Origin: Oscillospiraceae bacterium
Lineage (GTDB): Bacteria; Bacillota; Clostridia; Oscillospirales; Ruminococcaceae
Assembly (NCBI GenBank): GCA_020054675.1
Contig: JAIHAL010000003.1
Location: forward strand, 1-64,000
Length of the DNA: 64,000 bases
Direction of reading: 5' to 3'
Both the position numbers and the translations under genes were made by a program. Below are positions 9,701 through 17,872 of this stretch, one piece after another (positions within the stretch are counted from its first letter, which is position 1; every line of letters starts with the position of its first letter). The notes under the pieces were generated by a model that saw only the letters and a list, made by a program, of their open reading frames with translations, was not told where the DNA came from and made no database searches.

Positions 9701-10789
9701 TTATTCATAAAGCGCGGGGTCAATGCTTTGCGCCGCAATTTCAAATTCCGTTTCGGGAAAAGCGTTTGCCAAAACCTCTTTCAGCTTTGGTAGAATTACC
9801 GCCTCGGTATGGAAATGTCCCGCATCAAAAACGGAAATTCCAAGATTTCTGGCACTTATAAGCTGGTCATGCTTTATGTCCCCGCAGATTAAAGCATCCG
9901 CCCCTTTTTCGGCGGCGTAACGTATAAGGCTTCCTCCGGCGCCGGAGCATACCGCTATGTTTTTTATTGTCTTTCCGGAGTCAGTGTAGCGTACTACCTT
10001 GCATCCAAGCCTTTCCTTTATGTGTGCGGCAAGGGAATTAGCGGAAAATTCCGTTTCGGACGTGCAAAGCTTTCCAAAGCCGTATTTTTCAACAAAGGCA
10101 AGGTTGTCATATACGCAGAATGCAGGCTCTTCATAAGGGTGAGCGTCTTTCATTGCCGAAATCACGCTTTTTAGCCTTGAAGGCGGCACAAGCATTTCTA
10201 TTCGCACTTCTTGAGTTTTTTCAAGCTTTCCGTTTTCACCTGTAAATGGATTTGCCTTTTCGTTTGGCATGAACTGTCCCACGCCTTTTGAAAAGAAAGC
10301 GCAGTGAGAGTAATTTCCCTGCTGCCCTCCTCCGGCAAGGAACATTGCCTCGCTTACTTTTTCGGCATATTCCTCCGGACAAAAAACGCAAACTTGCTTG
10401 AACGGCATTCTGTGGACGACTTCAATTACCTTTTTCCCCTCAAAGCCAAGCGCTTCGGCAAGGGCGTCGCTTACTCCGCCCGGAGCCATGTCAAGGTTTG
10501 TGTGAGCGCAGATTGCGCTTATTCCGTTTTTTGCAAGAATGTTTGCCGGATTTTCATCGGAAAGTGAGTAGAGCGGATTGTAAATTACAGGATGATGGGA
10601 TATAATCAGTTCCGCTCCAATTCCGGCGGCCTCATTTGCAACTTCGTTTGTTATGTCAAGCGCAATGAGAGCCTTTTTTACTTTGTTTTCCTTGTTTCCG
10701 ACTATAAGTCCGGAATTGTCGCCTTTTTCAGCAAGCGAAAAAGGCGCAAGGGCATCTATTACCTCAAAAATCTTTCCAACAGTTGCCAT
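9701..10789 (-). CDS. Nif3-like dinuclear metal-centre protein (YqfO type)
   Basis: This 362-residue NIF3/DUF34 protein, sometimes labelled GTP cyclohydrolase I type 2, has an unsettled function. Metal-binding blocks are IISHHPVIYN near the N-terminus and DAGHFHTE near the C-terminus. Between them is a PII-like insert (about residues 130-240, including HPYEEPAF), as in the longer Firmicute YqfO form. It starts 2 nt after the trmK stop, with GGAGGG inside trmK, so the two are translationally coupled. The trmK-nif3 pair is widely conserved. Confidence 0.93.
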   Translation of the reverse strand: MATVGKIFEVIDALAPFSLAEKGDNSGLIVGNKENKVKKALIALDITNEVANEAAGIGAELIISHHPVIYNPLYSLSDENPANILAKNGISAICAHTNLDMAPGGVSDALAEALGFEGKKVIEVVHRMPFKQVCVFCPEEYAEKVSEAMFLAGGGQQGNYSHCAFFSKGVGQFMPNEKANPFTGENGKLEKTQEVRIEMLVPPSRLKSVISAMKDAHPYEEPAFCVYDNLAFVEKYGFGKLCTSETEFSANSLAAHIKERLGCKVVRYTDSGKTIKNIAVCSGAGGSLIRYAAEKGADALICGDIKHDQLISARNLGISVFDAGHFHTEAVILPKLKEVLANAFPETEFEIAAQSIDPALYE

Positions 10790-10791
10790 AT

Positions 10792-11460
10792 TTATCCCTC
10801 CAAAAGCTTTTTGATTTTTTGTGCAGTTTCAAGGGCGGAATTTGTTTCTCCGCCCGTGGCTTCAAGCATTCCTTTTCCGGCTTTAAAAAGCCTTTCCGCC
10901 TGCTTTTTGGCATATTCCCTTGAAACATCATCGGAAAGGTCCATTTTTCCTATGTTTTCAAAAACCTCATCAGGCGTGTGGGAAATTCCAGTGTAATGCG
11001 CTTTTATGATTGCGTAAAAAAAGCGTGAATCCTTTACGGCAGTTTCAGCATCTGTTTCATAGCCGTTTTGGCAGAGCCATCTGCGGAGAAACGGCGCACG
11101 CGTCATTGGCTGGAGTATTAAATTCACCCCGTTTTTCAGCCAAGGAGCCTTTTCGATTATGGAGCATATGAGTTCAGCCCCCATTCCGGCGATTATCACA
11201 TCCGAAACATTGTCCGGCGGAATATTATCAAGCCCATCCGATTTGACAAGCATCACCTTATCCGAAATGCCGTATTTTTCTATTGTTGCCCTTGCCGACA
11301 GCAGCGGGCCGTCCTTTACATCGCTTGCTATCACGAAGCCGCATTTTCCGGATTTGACAAGATAAGCGGCAAGATAGGCGTGGTCCGTTCCCACATCGCA
11401 GGCGATTCCTTTTCCGGAAACATGTCCGGCGCAGGCAAGCAGTCTTTGGTCGTTAAGCAT
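10792..11460 (-). CDS. trmK: tRNA (adenine(22)-N(1))-methyltransferase
   Basis: This 222-residue Rossmann methyltransferase of the TrmK/YqfN family methylates N1 of A22 in tRNA. The SAM-binding stretch is CDVGTDHAYLAAYL, followed by VIIAGMGAEL, both typical of TrmK. A short C-terminal helical region completes the usual length. AAAGGAT precedes ATG 11460. No clear promoter of its own was found; transcription may read through from the DUF1858 gene or start in the 50-bp gap. Confidence 0.93.
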   Translation of the reverse strand: MLNDQRLLACAGHVSGKGIACDVGTDHAYLAAYLVKSGKCGFVIASDVKDGPLLSARATIEKYGISDKVMLVKSDGLDNIPPDNVSDVIIAGMGAELICSIIEKAPWLKNGVNLILQPMTRAPFLRRWLCQNGYETDAETAVKDSRFFYAIIKAHYTGISHTPDEVFENIGKMDLSDDVSREYAKKQAERLFKAGKGMLEATGGETNSALETAQKIKKLLEG

Positions 11461-11480
11461 AGATTTATCCTTTTATATTA

Positions 11481-11508
11481 AAAAGCCCGCAAGTTTCAGC
11501 CTGCGAGC
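11481..11508 (-). terminator. Intrinsic terminator after the DUF1858 gene
   Basis: On the minus strand GCTCGCAGG pairs with CTTGCGGGC (9 bp, two G-U) around loop CTGAAA, followed by TTTT. It stands between the DUF1858 gene and trmK and may let through only part of the transcription. Confidence 0.75.
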
Positions 11509-11514
11509 ATTTTT

Positions 11515-11715
11515 TTACTTGTTGTTGAAATGTGCGTTGAGCTTTTCGATAAGTGCATCGGGGTCCACACCGTGAACTTCGCAAGCCTGTGCAATGGTTT
11601 CGCCTCTTGATGCGGGGCAGCCAAGGCAGTGCATTCCTATTTCAAGGAAATATGGTGCGGCGTCAAAATCGGCGTCAAGTATATCACCGATGATGGTGTC
11701 TTTTGTTATTTCCAT
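11515..11715 (-). CDS. DUF1858 domain protein (small hybrid-cluster-type)
   Basis: This 66-residue protein of the DUF1858/ScdA_N-like family is often found alone or at the start of hybrid-cluster and redox proteins. The core MHCLGCPASRGETIAQAC carries a CxxC pair and the usual helical packing (GDIL, PYFLEIG). It may bind metal or help redox or iron-sulfur chemistry, but its role is unproven. ATG 11715 has AGGAGG 9 nt upstream; an upstream in-frame start lacks a ribosome binding site. It has its own promoter and terminator. Confidence 0.88.
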   Translation of the reverse strand: MEITKDTIIGDILDADFDAAPYFLEIGMHCLGCPASRGETIAQACEVHGVDPDALIEKLNAHFNNK

Positions 11716-11745
11716 TTTTTTAAGCCTCCTTTTAATTATACCATT

Positions 11746-11774
11746 ATTATATACCATATTTTTAAGATTTGCAA
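11746..11774 (-). promoter_or_regulatory. Sigma-A promoter for the DUF1858 gene
   Basis: On the minus strand TTGCAA (11774-11769) and TATAAT (11751-11746) are separated by 17 bp, about 30 bp before the start codon. A second TATAAT nearer the gene lacks a -35. Confidence 0.75.
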
Positions 11775-11907
11775 CAGCTTTAAAAAATATGCCCTACAAG
11801 CGTTTTTGGCAATATTTTTTATTTGGGGTTTCAGCTTTCGACAGCAAATGATATGCCAGAAATTGTATAATCATTTAAAACAACTGCTTTGAAACGGAGG
11901 TGCCCCT

Positions 11908-12246
11908 ATGCCCGTCCGCATAGTTGAAAATAAGGAAAATAAAACTGTGACGGCTTTTCTTTCGGGGGAGATAGACCATCACGGCGCTAAAAAAATGAGG
12001 GAAGAAATAGACAAGGCAATTGATGAAAGCCTGCCGTCGCTGCTTGTGCTTGATTTTGGAGAAGTCAGCTTTATGGACAGTTCAGGCATAGGGCTTGTAA
12101 TGGGAAGGTATAAAAAAATGAGGGATTTGGACGGGAAGGTTTTTATACAAAATCCCTCCATGCACATAAAAAAGGTTATGCGCCTTGCGGGGCTGGACAA
12201 GCTTGCGGGCATGGGCGACAGTTCAAGAAAGGGAGTGCAGGCATGA
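11908..12246 (+). CDS. spoIIAA: Anti-sigma F factor antagonist (STAS domain)
   Basis: This 112-residue STAS protein releases sigma-F from SpoIIAB in the forespore when dephosphorylated. The regulatory phosphoserine lies in MDSSGIG (D57-S58-S59), the same position as Ser58 of B. subtilis SpoIIAA. It is the first gene of the spoIIA operon and overlaps spoIIAB by four bases (ATGA). A ribosome binding site (GGAGGTG) precedes ATG 11908. A TATAAT lies about 40 bp upstream, but no convincing -35 or sigma-H element was found. Confidence 0.96.
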   Translation: MPVRIVENKENKTVTAFLSGEIDHHGAKKMREEIDKAIDESLPSLLVLDFGEVSFMDSSGIGLVMGRYKKMRDLDGKVFIQNPSMHIKKVMRLAGLDKLAGMGDSSRKGVQA

Positions 12247-12677
12247 AAGTTTTAAACGAAATGAAGATTACATTTCCGTCAAAATCCGTAAACGAAGGAT
12301 ATGCAAGGCTTGCCGTGGCGGCGTTTGCCTCACAGCTTGACCCGCCGGTGGACGAGCTTGCGGATGTAAAGACCGCGGTTTCAGAGGCGGTTACGAACTG
12401 CATAGTGCACGCCTATCCGGACAGGGTGGGCAAAATTGAAATATGCGCCAGAATTTTTGAGGGAGGGGAATTTTACGTTAAGGTCAAAGATTGGGGCTGC
12501 GGAATCGAAGACGTAAAAAAGGCAATGGAACCCCTTTTCACTACCTGCAAAAACGGCGAGAGGGCTGGCCTTGGCTTTGCGGTGATGGAGAGCTTTATGG
12601 ATAAGCTTTCCGTAAGGAGCAAGGTCGGAAAAGGCACCTGCGTTGTCATGAAGAAAAAGTTTTCGCAAAGAGGCTGA
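12243..12677 (+). CDS. spoIIAB: Anti-sigma F factor / SpoIIAA kinase
   Basis: This 144-residue GHKL-type protein binds sigma-F and phosphorylates SpoIIAA. The N box is EAVTNCIVHAYP, the G1 box is KDWGCGIED, and the lid/G2 region is ERAGLGFAVMESF. The start overlaps the spoIIAA stop, as in other spoIIA operons, so the partner proteins are made in step. Length and motifs are typical, and nothing is odd. Confidence 0.97.
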   Translation: MKVLNEMKITFPSKSVNEGYARLAVAAFASQLDPPVDELADVKTAVSEAVTNCIVHAYPDRVGKIEICARIFEGGEFYVKVKDWGCGIEDVKKAMEPLFTTCKNGERAGLGFAVMESFMDKLSVRSKVGKGTCVVMKKKFSQRG

Positions 12678-12755
12678 TTTACATATAGCCGCAAAAATCT
12701 TGTGCGGCGGTGTTTAAAAAATCCGTTTTTGGGTAGAATGAAAGGCGGAACATAT

Positions 12756-13412
12756 ATGGATACCCTTAAATCAGCTTTTGCAGAACAGCATCTGGGACTT
12801 GTGCATCTTTGCGCAAACCGTTTCCGCGGCAGGGGAATAGATTACGAGGACCTTTACTCCGCAGGCTGCATAGGGCTAATGAAGGCGGTTTCCGCTTTTG
12901 ATGAAAGCAGGGGACTTAAATTTTCAACCTATGCGGTTCCGGTTATTCTTGGCGAAATAAAACGCCTTTTCAGGGACGGCGGAACGGTCAAGGTAAGCCG
13001 CGGCTTAAAGGAGCTTTCCCTAAGGGCAATGCGTGAAAGGGAAAAGTATATAAAAAATCATGGCAGGGAGCCTCTTTTGTCGGAGCTTTCCGAAATCCTT
13101 GAAATTTCCGTGGAGCATGTGGTGGAAGCGCTTTCGATAAGCCAGCCTCCGCTTTCCCTGACGGAAACAAGCGATGACGAGGGCCAGCTTGATGTTCCCG
13201 TCGAGGCGCCGGATGTTGAAATAGGCGATATAATTTCACTCAGGCAGGTCATGCTTGAGCTTGAGCCTAAGGACAGACAGCTTATTTATTTAAGGTATTT
13301 TGAAAACAAAACCCAATCAGAAACCGCAAAACGGCTTGATATGACGCAGGTTCAGGTTTCAAGGCGCGAAAAAAAGCTGCTTGAAGAAATGCGCGCGGTT
13401 CTTTTAAAATAA
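12756..13412 (+). CDS. sigF: RNA polymerase sporulation sigma factor F
   Basis: This 218-residue sigma-70-family factor is the first forespore-specific sigma. Region 2 shows YEDLYSAGCIGLMKAVSAFD and FSTYAVPVILGEIKRLFRD, and region 4 ends with SETAKRLDMTQVQVSRREKK, the helix-turn-helix. ATG 12756 is preferred because AAAGGCGG is about 8 nt upstream; a longer frame from GTG 12702 would add 18 non-family residues. It follows spoIIAB directly. Its presence shows the organism belongs to a spore-forming lineage. Confidence 0.96.
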   Translation: MDTLKSAFAEQHLGLVHLCANRFRGRGIDYEDLYSAGCIGLMKAVSAFDESRGLKFSTYAVPVILGEIKRLFRDGGTVKVSRGLKELSLRAMREREKYIKNHGREPLLSELSEILEISVEHVVEALSISQPPLSLTETSDDEGQLDVPVEAPDVEIGDIISLRQVMLELEPKDRQLIYLRYFENKTQSETAKRLDMTQVQVSRREKKLLEEMRAVLLK

Positions 13413-13413
13413 C

Positions 13414-13442
13414 TTGACAAAGGTTAATATGTATGGTATTAT
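13414..13442 (+). promoter_or_regulatory. Near-consensus sigma-A promoter for the DEAD-box helicase
   Basis: TTGACA at 13414-13419 and TATTAT at 13437-13442 are separated by 17 bp. The predicted start, near 13449, lies only about 18 nt before a terminator-type hairpin. Confidence 0.85.
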
Positions 13443-13466
13443 AAATTACTAACCATAAGATTTTGA

Positions 13467-13490
13467 AACGAGGAAAGAATCCTCGTTTTT
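13467..13490 (+). terminator. Leader hairpin with T tract (possible attenuator) before the helicase gene
   Basis: AACGAGGA (13467-13474) pairs with TCCTCGTT (13480-13487) around AAGAA and runs into a T tract. It may simply end the sigF transcript, but it sits downstream of the helicase promoter, so helicase transcription must pass it. That makes attenuation likely (inference). Confidence 0.75.
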
Positions 13491-13510
13491 CTTTTAGAAA
13501 GGATTTTAAA

Positions 13511-15154
13511 ATGCGTTTTAGAGATTTGAATTTATCGGAGGAAATGTTAAGTGCAATTGAGGAAATGGGCTATACTGAGCCGTCTCCCATACAGGAAAAG
13601 GCAATTCCTGTGCTTATGGAGGGGCGGGATGTAATAGGGCGCTCCAATACCGGAACGGGCAAAACAGCCGCTTTCGGCATTCCGGCGGTTGAAAGGATGT
13701 CAAGGGACGGCCGCGGAGTGGAGGTCTTGATACTTTGTCCTACAAGGGAGCTTGCCATGCAGGCATGCGGCGAAATAAGGAAGTTTTCAAAGCATATGCC
13801 ATGGATAAAGCCTGCCGCGGTTTATGGAGGGGCAAGCATTGAAAAGCAGATAACCGAACTTAAACGGGGCGCAAATATAATTATCGGCACCCCCGGCAGG
13901 GTTATGGACCATATCGGCAGAAAGACGCTGAGGCTTGAAAGCTTAAAGGAGGTAATCCTTGACGAAGCGGACGAAATGCTCAATATGGGATTCAGGGAGG
14001 ATATAGAGGAAATCCTTAAAAACGTTCCGGAAGAAAGGCAGACTGTGCTGTTTTCAGCCACAATGCCTCCGGCAATACTTGCCATTACAAAAAAGTTTCA
14101 GAAAGACCCTGTGATGGTAAAGATTGAAAATAAAACCGGAACGGTTGAAAGCATAGAGCAGTATTATTATGATGTCCCCGCAGGGAGAAAGACCGATGCG
14201 CTTTCGCTTCTGCTGATGTTCTGGGAGCCTAAGCTTTCCATGGTTTTTTGCAACACAAAACGTATGGTTGACGAGCTTGCCGAAGAGCTTTGCACAAGAG
14301 GATTCAAGGCTGCCGCGCTTCATGGCGATATGAAGCAGGCGCAGAGGACCCAAGTCATGGGCGGCTTTAAAGGCGGAAGGATTTCAATACTTATAGCTAC
14401 CGATGTTGCCGCAAGGGGAATTGACGTCGAGGGAGTGGATATGGTTTTCAACTATGACCTTCCTCAGGACATGGAATATTACATCCACCGCATAGGCAGA
14501 ACCGGCCGTGCAGGAAAGGCGGGAGCGGCTCATACGCTCATAAGCGGCAAAAAGCAGTTTTATGATTTAAGGGATATCATGCGTTTTACAAAAGCTGAAA
14601 TAACCAAAGGGGAGCTTCCGTCGGCAAAGGATGTTTCCGAAAAAAGGCTTGACAGGCTCTGCGCCGAAATCAAGTCCGCGGCGCAAGGCGAGGTTGTTCC
14701 CGATGCACAAAAACTGCTTGAAAGGCTTGAAGCTGATGGAATTTCCGCAAGGGATGCGGCGATTGCTCTTATCGGCGAAAAAATCGGGGAAAGCATAACG
14801 CAAATACCTGAAATAAAACGGGAAAAATTCAGCAGTGAAAGATATAACGCCAAGGTGGCCAAGGTAGTCATTTCAGTTGGCAGACGCCAGAAAATAGCTC
14901 CGAATTATATTTTGGGAGCGCTTGTGGATGCAACCGGAATGCCCGGAAAGGCATTCGGGAAAATAGATATCTTTGACAGCCATACAACGGTTGAAGTGCC
15001 GGATGAGGATAAAGAGCACGTTATAGAAACAATGAACGATGGCAAAATCAACGGCAACAAGGTTACTGTAAGACTTTTTGACGGCAAAAGGGAGCAAAGA
15101 AGGGAAAACCGAAAGCCTTTTGTGAAAAAAGACAATCGAAAAAAGAAATTTTAA
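13511..15154 (+). CDS. DEAD-box ATP-dependent RNA helicase with DbpA-type RNA-binding domain
   Basis: This 547-residue helicase unwinds RNA in ribosome assembly, decay or cold adaptation. Two RecA-like lobes carry the Q motif (PSPIQEKA), SNTGTGKTAAF, LDEADEML, FSATMP and HRIGRTGRAG. From about residue 455 a DbpA/CsdA-type RNA-binding domain follows (ISVGRRQKIAPNYILGAL), then a basic tail. ATG 13511 has AGAAAGGA at good spacing; a TTG at 13463 in frame would run through the hairpin and is rejected. The promoter-hairpin leader suggests regulated expression. Confidence 0.95.
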   Translation: MRFRDLNLSEEMLSAIEEMGYTEPSPIQEKAIPVLMEGRDVIGRSNTGTGKTAAFGIPAVERMSRDGRGVEVLILCPTRELAMQACGEIRKFSKHMPWIKPAAVYGGASIEKQITELKRGANIIIGTPGRVMDHIGRKTLRLESLKEVILDEADEMLNMGFREDIEEILKNVPEERQTVLFSATMPPAILAITKKFQKDPVMVKIENKTGTVESIEQYYYDVPAGRKTDALSLLLMFWEPKLSMVFCNTKRMVDELAEELCTRGFKAAALHGDMKQAQRTQVMGGFKGGRISILIATDVAARGIDVEGVDMVFNYDLPQDMEYYIHRIGRTGRAGKAGAAHTLISGKKQFYDLRDIMRFTKAEITKGELPSAKDVSEKRLDRLCAEIKSAAQGEVVPDAQKLLERLEADGISARDAAIALIGEKIGESITQIPEIKREKFSSERYNAKVAKVVISVGRRQKIAPNYILGALVDATGMPGKAFGKIDIFDSHTTVEVPDEDKEHVIETMNDGKINGNKVTVRLFDGKREQRRENRKPFVKKDNRKKKF

Positions 15155-15168
15155 GGGATTTTTTAGTA

Positions 15169-15197
15169 TTCACAAAATAAAACAGGCATGGTATAAT
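15169..15197 (+). promoter_or_regulatory. Sigma-A promoter and short structured leader
   Basis: TTCACA (15169-15174) and TATAAT (15192-15197) are 17 bp apart. Right after it ACCCC (15199-15203) can pair with GGGGT (15213-15217), part of the ribosome binding site GGGGTGGGG, so the leader could partly mask translation. Confidence 0.75.
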
Positions 15198-15223
15198 AAC
15201 CCCATAGAGAACGGGGTGGGGCA

Positions 15224-16036
15224 ATGTTTGTGACAAAAGTTAAAAACAGCTTATTTAACAGCATACTTAGAACTGCTTTAAGAAAAAACGGATTTTTGGC
15301 AAAGGGCATGGTTTCCGAAAATGAAATAGTGGTATTAAAAGATGGAATAAGCTTTTATGCCGATATTTCACGCGCAAGGGAGCAGTACCTGCAAAGCGGT
15401 GAGCTTTTTGAGCTTGAAACTCTTTTGGCAGATATCAGATTTAAATTTGCGCTGAATTATAAACTTGAATCATTTCAGACTGCTCAAAGTTCGCTAAGGC
15501 ATCTGCTTGTGCGCGAGGAGGACTTGGAAGAAGGCTGGATATGGGGAAGTTTTGCCGGCGGGATAAAAAAGATACTTACTTTTGCCGATGGGGAAAATGT
15601 TTATCCGCTTGATGTTTCGTATTTAAAAAAGTGGGGAGTTCCCAAAGACGTGCTTTTTGCGGTTGCCGACAGGAACATGAGCGAAATCCTTAAAAAGGCA
15701 AGCCTGCATACTTGTGTTGTGGCAGGAAGGGTAAGGGCAATTGATTTTACACTTGAGCCTTTGAGATTGAAGGCTTCGTTTATGCTCTGCTCAAATTTCC
15801 AAAAGCTTGTTTCGGAAAAGCTCGGCGCGCGTTTTTTGGTTTTTGCTCCGTCGCAGGAATATCTGCTTGCAGTTGAAGATGTAAAAAATAATGTTGTCGA
15901 AAGCTTTGGGTCCGCCGTTGTGGAGCAGTATTTAAAATCAGACAATAAGCTTTCGACTGAGGTATTTTTGTTTTCGCCGTCGGGAATAAGTACGGCTGGG
16001 AAGTTTAAACTTCCCGAGCAAATGGAGGTATTTTAA
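15224..16036 (+). CDS. DUF1444-like (YtpQ-like) protein of unknown function
   Basis: This 270-residue soluble protein has no signal peptide or membrane segment. The middle (PLDVSYLKKWGVPKDVLFAVADRN, split over about residues 128-150) and the later FLVFAPSQEYLLAVED resemble the DUF1444/YtpQ family, where a similar helix precedes a strand with an Ala-Pro-Ser turn. I make this match by eye and hold it weakly. No catalytic residues are evident. It has its own promoter and is followed, after 3 bp, by a tiny membrane-protein gene. Confidence 0.5.
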   Translation: MFVTKVKNSLFNSILRTALRKNGFLAKGMVSENEIVVLKDGISFYADISRAREQYLQSGELFELETLLADIRFKFALNYKLESFQTAQSSLRHLLVREEDLEEGWIWGSFAGGIKKILTFADGENVYPLDVSYLKKWGVPKDVLFAVADRNMSEILKKASLHTCVVAGRVRAIDFTLEPLRLKASFMLCSNFQKLVSEKLGARFLVFAPSQEYLLAVEDVKNNVVESFGSAVVEQYLKSDNKLSTEVFLFSPSGISTAGKFKLPEQMEVF

Positions 16037-16039
16037 AAA

Positions 16040-16150
16040 ATGAACAGCAAAAAACCGGTATGGGTAAAAGCGCTACTTCTTGCCGTTGCCGTGGTTATGA
16101 TAATAGGAGCTGTATTTTCGGCATTCATGCCGCTGTTTTTCTCAAATTAA
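16040..16150 (+). CDS. 36-residue single-pass membrane protein
   Basis: ATG 16040 to TAA 16150 encodes 36 residues: a short basic start (MNSKKPVWVK), one hydrophobic helix (about residues 11-32) and the end FFSN. GGAGG lies 8-9 nt upstream, inside the previous gene's end, which supports translation. The design resembles the small Firmicute proteins of the DUF4044/Prli42 type (a basic N-terminus then one helix), but the similarity is too short to assign. It forms an operon with the DUF1444-like gene. Confidence 0.65.
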   Translation: MNSKKPVWVKALLLAVAVVMIIGAVFSAFMPLFFSN

Positions 16151-16175
16151 CTGTCGGCAAGGCGGCAGGTTTTAA
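16151..16175 (+). terminator. Terminator after the small membrane-protein gene
   Basis: CTGTCG (16151-16156) pairs with CGGCAG (16163-16168) around GCAAGG, followed by GTTTT and a T-rich stretch. Confidence 0.55.
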
Positions 16176-16216
16176 TACTTTTATTTTGTTTTTTTCTTTG
16201 CAGTTGTCAATTCAAT

Positions 16217-16249
16217 AAAAAAATCCCTGCCTTGCGGCGGGGATTTTTA
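16217..16249. terminator. Bidirectional intrinsic terminator downstream of guaB
   Basis: AAAAATCCCTGCC and GGCGGGGATTTTT form a stem around TTGC just past the guaB stop. A and T runs on both sides suit termination from either strand. Confidence 0.9.
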
Positions 16250-16264
16250 TTATGCAAAACAGTT

Positions 16265-17773
16265 TTACTTTATTGGAGTTACATTTTTGTCTTTGAGTAT
16301 TACGTCATGTGCGCCGCCCTCAACAATGCTTGTAGAGGAAACAAGGGTGAGCTTTGCTTTTTTCTGAAGTTCCGGTATAGTGAGCGCGCCGCAGTTGCAC
16401 ATGGTGGATTTTACTTTGCTTAAAGTAAGTGTCACATTATCTTTAAGGCTTCCGGCATAAGGAACATAAGAATCCACACCCTCTTCAAATGAAAGCTTCT
16501 GGTCGCCGCCCATGTCATAGCGCTGCCAGTTTCTTGCGCGGTTGGAGCCTTCGCCCCAGTATTCTTTCATATATGTTCCGTTGATGTTGACCTTGTTTGT
16601 CGGGCTTTCGTCAAAGCGTGAGAAGTATCTTCCGAGCATTACAAAATCCGCACCCATTGCAAGCGCAAGCGTGATGTGATGGTCGTAAACTATTCCTCCG
16701 TCGGAGCAAATCGGAACGTATACGCCGGTCTTTTCAAAATATTCGTCCCTTGCCTTTGCAACTTCGATTACTGCGGTAGCCTGGCCCCTGCCTATGCCCT
16801 TGGTTTCACGGGTTATGCAGATGGAGCCTCCTCCTATTCCTACTTTTACGAAATCCGCACCGCATTCTGCAAGGAATAAAAATCCGTCCCTGTCAACCAC
16901 GTTGCCCGCGCCGATTTTAACCTTTTCGCCGTATTTTTCCCTTACAAATGCAATGGTTCTCTTTTGCCATTCAGTAAAGCCCTCGGAAGAGTCTATGCAA
17001 AGGATGTCCGCCCCTGCTTCCACAAGCGCGGGGATTCTTTTCTCATAGTCCCTTGTGTTTACGCCGGCGCCGACGATGTATCTTTTTGATGCGTCAAGCA
17101 GCTCATAGGGATTTTCCTTGTGCGCATCATAGTCTTTTCTGAAAACCATGTAGAGAAGTCTTCCGTCATCATCCACAATAGGGAGCGAATTAAGCTTTTT
17201 ATCCCAGATTATATCATTGGCTTCGGAAAGAGTTATTCCTTTGGGAGCGTAAATAAGGTCTTTAAGGGGAGTCATGAATTCGCTTACCTTTGTGTCGAGG
17301 CTCATTCTGCTTATGCGGTAATCGCGACTGGTGACAATTCCCACAAGCTTTCCGTTTGCGGTTCCGTCGGTGGTGACTACAACGGTGGAGTGTCCGGTCT
17401 TTTTCTTTAAATCAAGAATATCCTTCAAGGTTTTGTCGGGCGAAATGTTTGAATCGCTTACTACAAATCCGGCCTTGTAGGATTTTGCGCGGGCAACCAT
17501 TGCCGCTTGGCTCTCTATTGACTGCGAGCAGAAAATAAAGGAGATTCCTCCCTCTTTTGCAAGCGCAACAGCCATTTTGTCGTCAGATACGGACTGCATT
17601 ATGGCCGAGGTGAGCGGGATATTCATTTTAAGAGCAGGTTCCTCACCTTTTTTGAATTTTACGACAGGCGTTTTAAGGCTTACATTGTCGGGAATGCATT
17701 CTGCCGAAGAATACCCCGGAATTAAAAGGTATTCGTTAAATGTGCGTGAGGGTTCGTCATAAAAAAATGCCAT
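16265..17773 (-). CDS. guaB: IMP dehydrogenase, Tritrichomonas-type
   Basis: This 502-residue enzyme oxidises IMP to XMP with NAD+, the committed step to GMP. The catalytic cysteine is C319 in GGSICITRE, followed by [15 protein letters not shown] pair occupies about residues 100-220, and the flap [13 protein letters not shown] is present. From memory, Tritrichomonas foetus IMPDH has almost the same length, the same C319 number and the same blocks, unlike the usual 485-residue bacterial form. ATG 17773 is chosen because AGGAGAG is 6-7 nt upstream; the earlier in-frame ATGs lack that spacing. The gene is monocistronic. Confidence 0.96.
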   Translation of the reverse strand: MAFFYDEPSRTFNEYLLIPGYSSAECIPDNVSLKTPVVKFKKGEEPALKMNIPLTSAIMQSVSDDKMAVALAKEGGISFIFCSQSIESQAAMVARAKSYKAGFVVSDSNISPDKTLKDILDLKKKTGHSTVVVTTDGTANGKLVGIVTSRDYRISRMSLDTKVSEFMTPLKDLIYAPKGITLSEANDIIWDKKLNSLPIVDDDGRLLYMVFRKDYDAHKENPYELLDASKRYIVGAGVNTRDYEKRIPALVEAGADILCIDSSEGFTEWQKRTIAFVREKYGEKVKIGAGNVVDRDGFLFLAECGADFVKVGIGGGSICITRETKGIGRGQATAVIEVAKARDEYFEKTGVYVPICSDGGIVYDHHITLALAMGADFVMLGRYFSRFDESPTNKVNINGTYMKEYWGEGSNRARNWQRYDMGGDQKLSFEEGVDSYVPYAGSLKDNVTLTLSKVKSTMCNCGALTIPELQKKAKLTLVSSTSIVEGGAHDVILKDKNVTPIK

Positions 17774-17826
17774 TTTCATCTCTCCTTTATCATCATTATC
17801 CATCTTTTGATTTTATATAAGCATAA

Positions 17827-17855
17827 ATTATAGCATTTGAAAATCTAAAAAGCAA
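17827..17855 (-). promoter_or_regulatory. Sigma-A promoter for guaB
   Basis: On the minus strand TTGCTT (17855-17850) and TATAAT (17832-17827) are 17 bp apart, giving a leader of about 50 nt. No purine operator or riboswitch was recognised. Confidence 0.7.
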
Positions 17856-17872
17856 GTAAGCTTTTGTAAAAT

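Noticed and set aside
11775-11907. Sigma-H promoter of the spoIIA operon
   Set aside because: No convincing AGGA-type -35 with a GAAT-type -10 at the right spacing; only an isolated TATAAT is visible.
13463-13510. TTG 13463 as the helicase start
   Set aside because: It would translate through the terminator hairpin; ATG 13511 has a proper ribosome binding site and begins at the family N-terminus.
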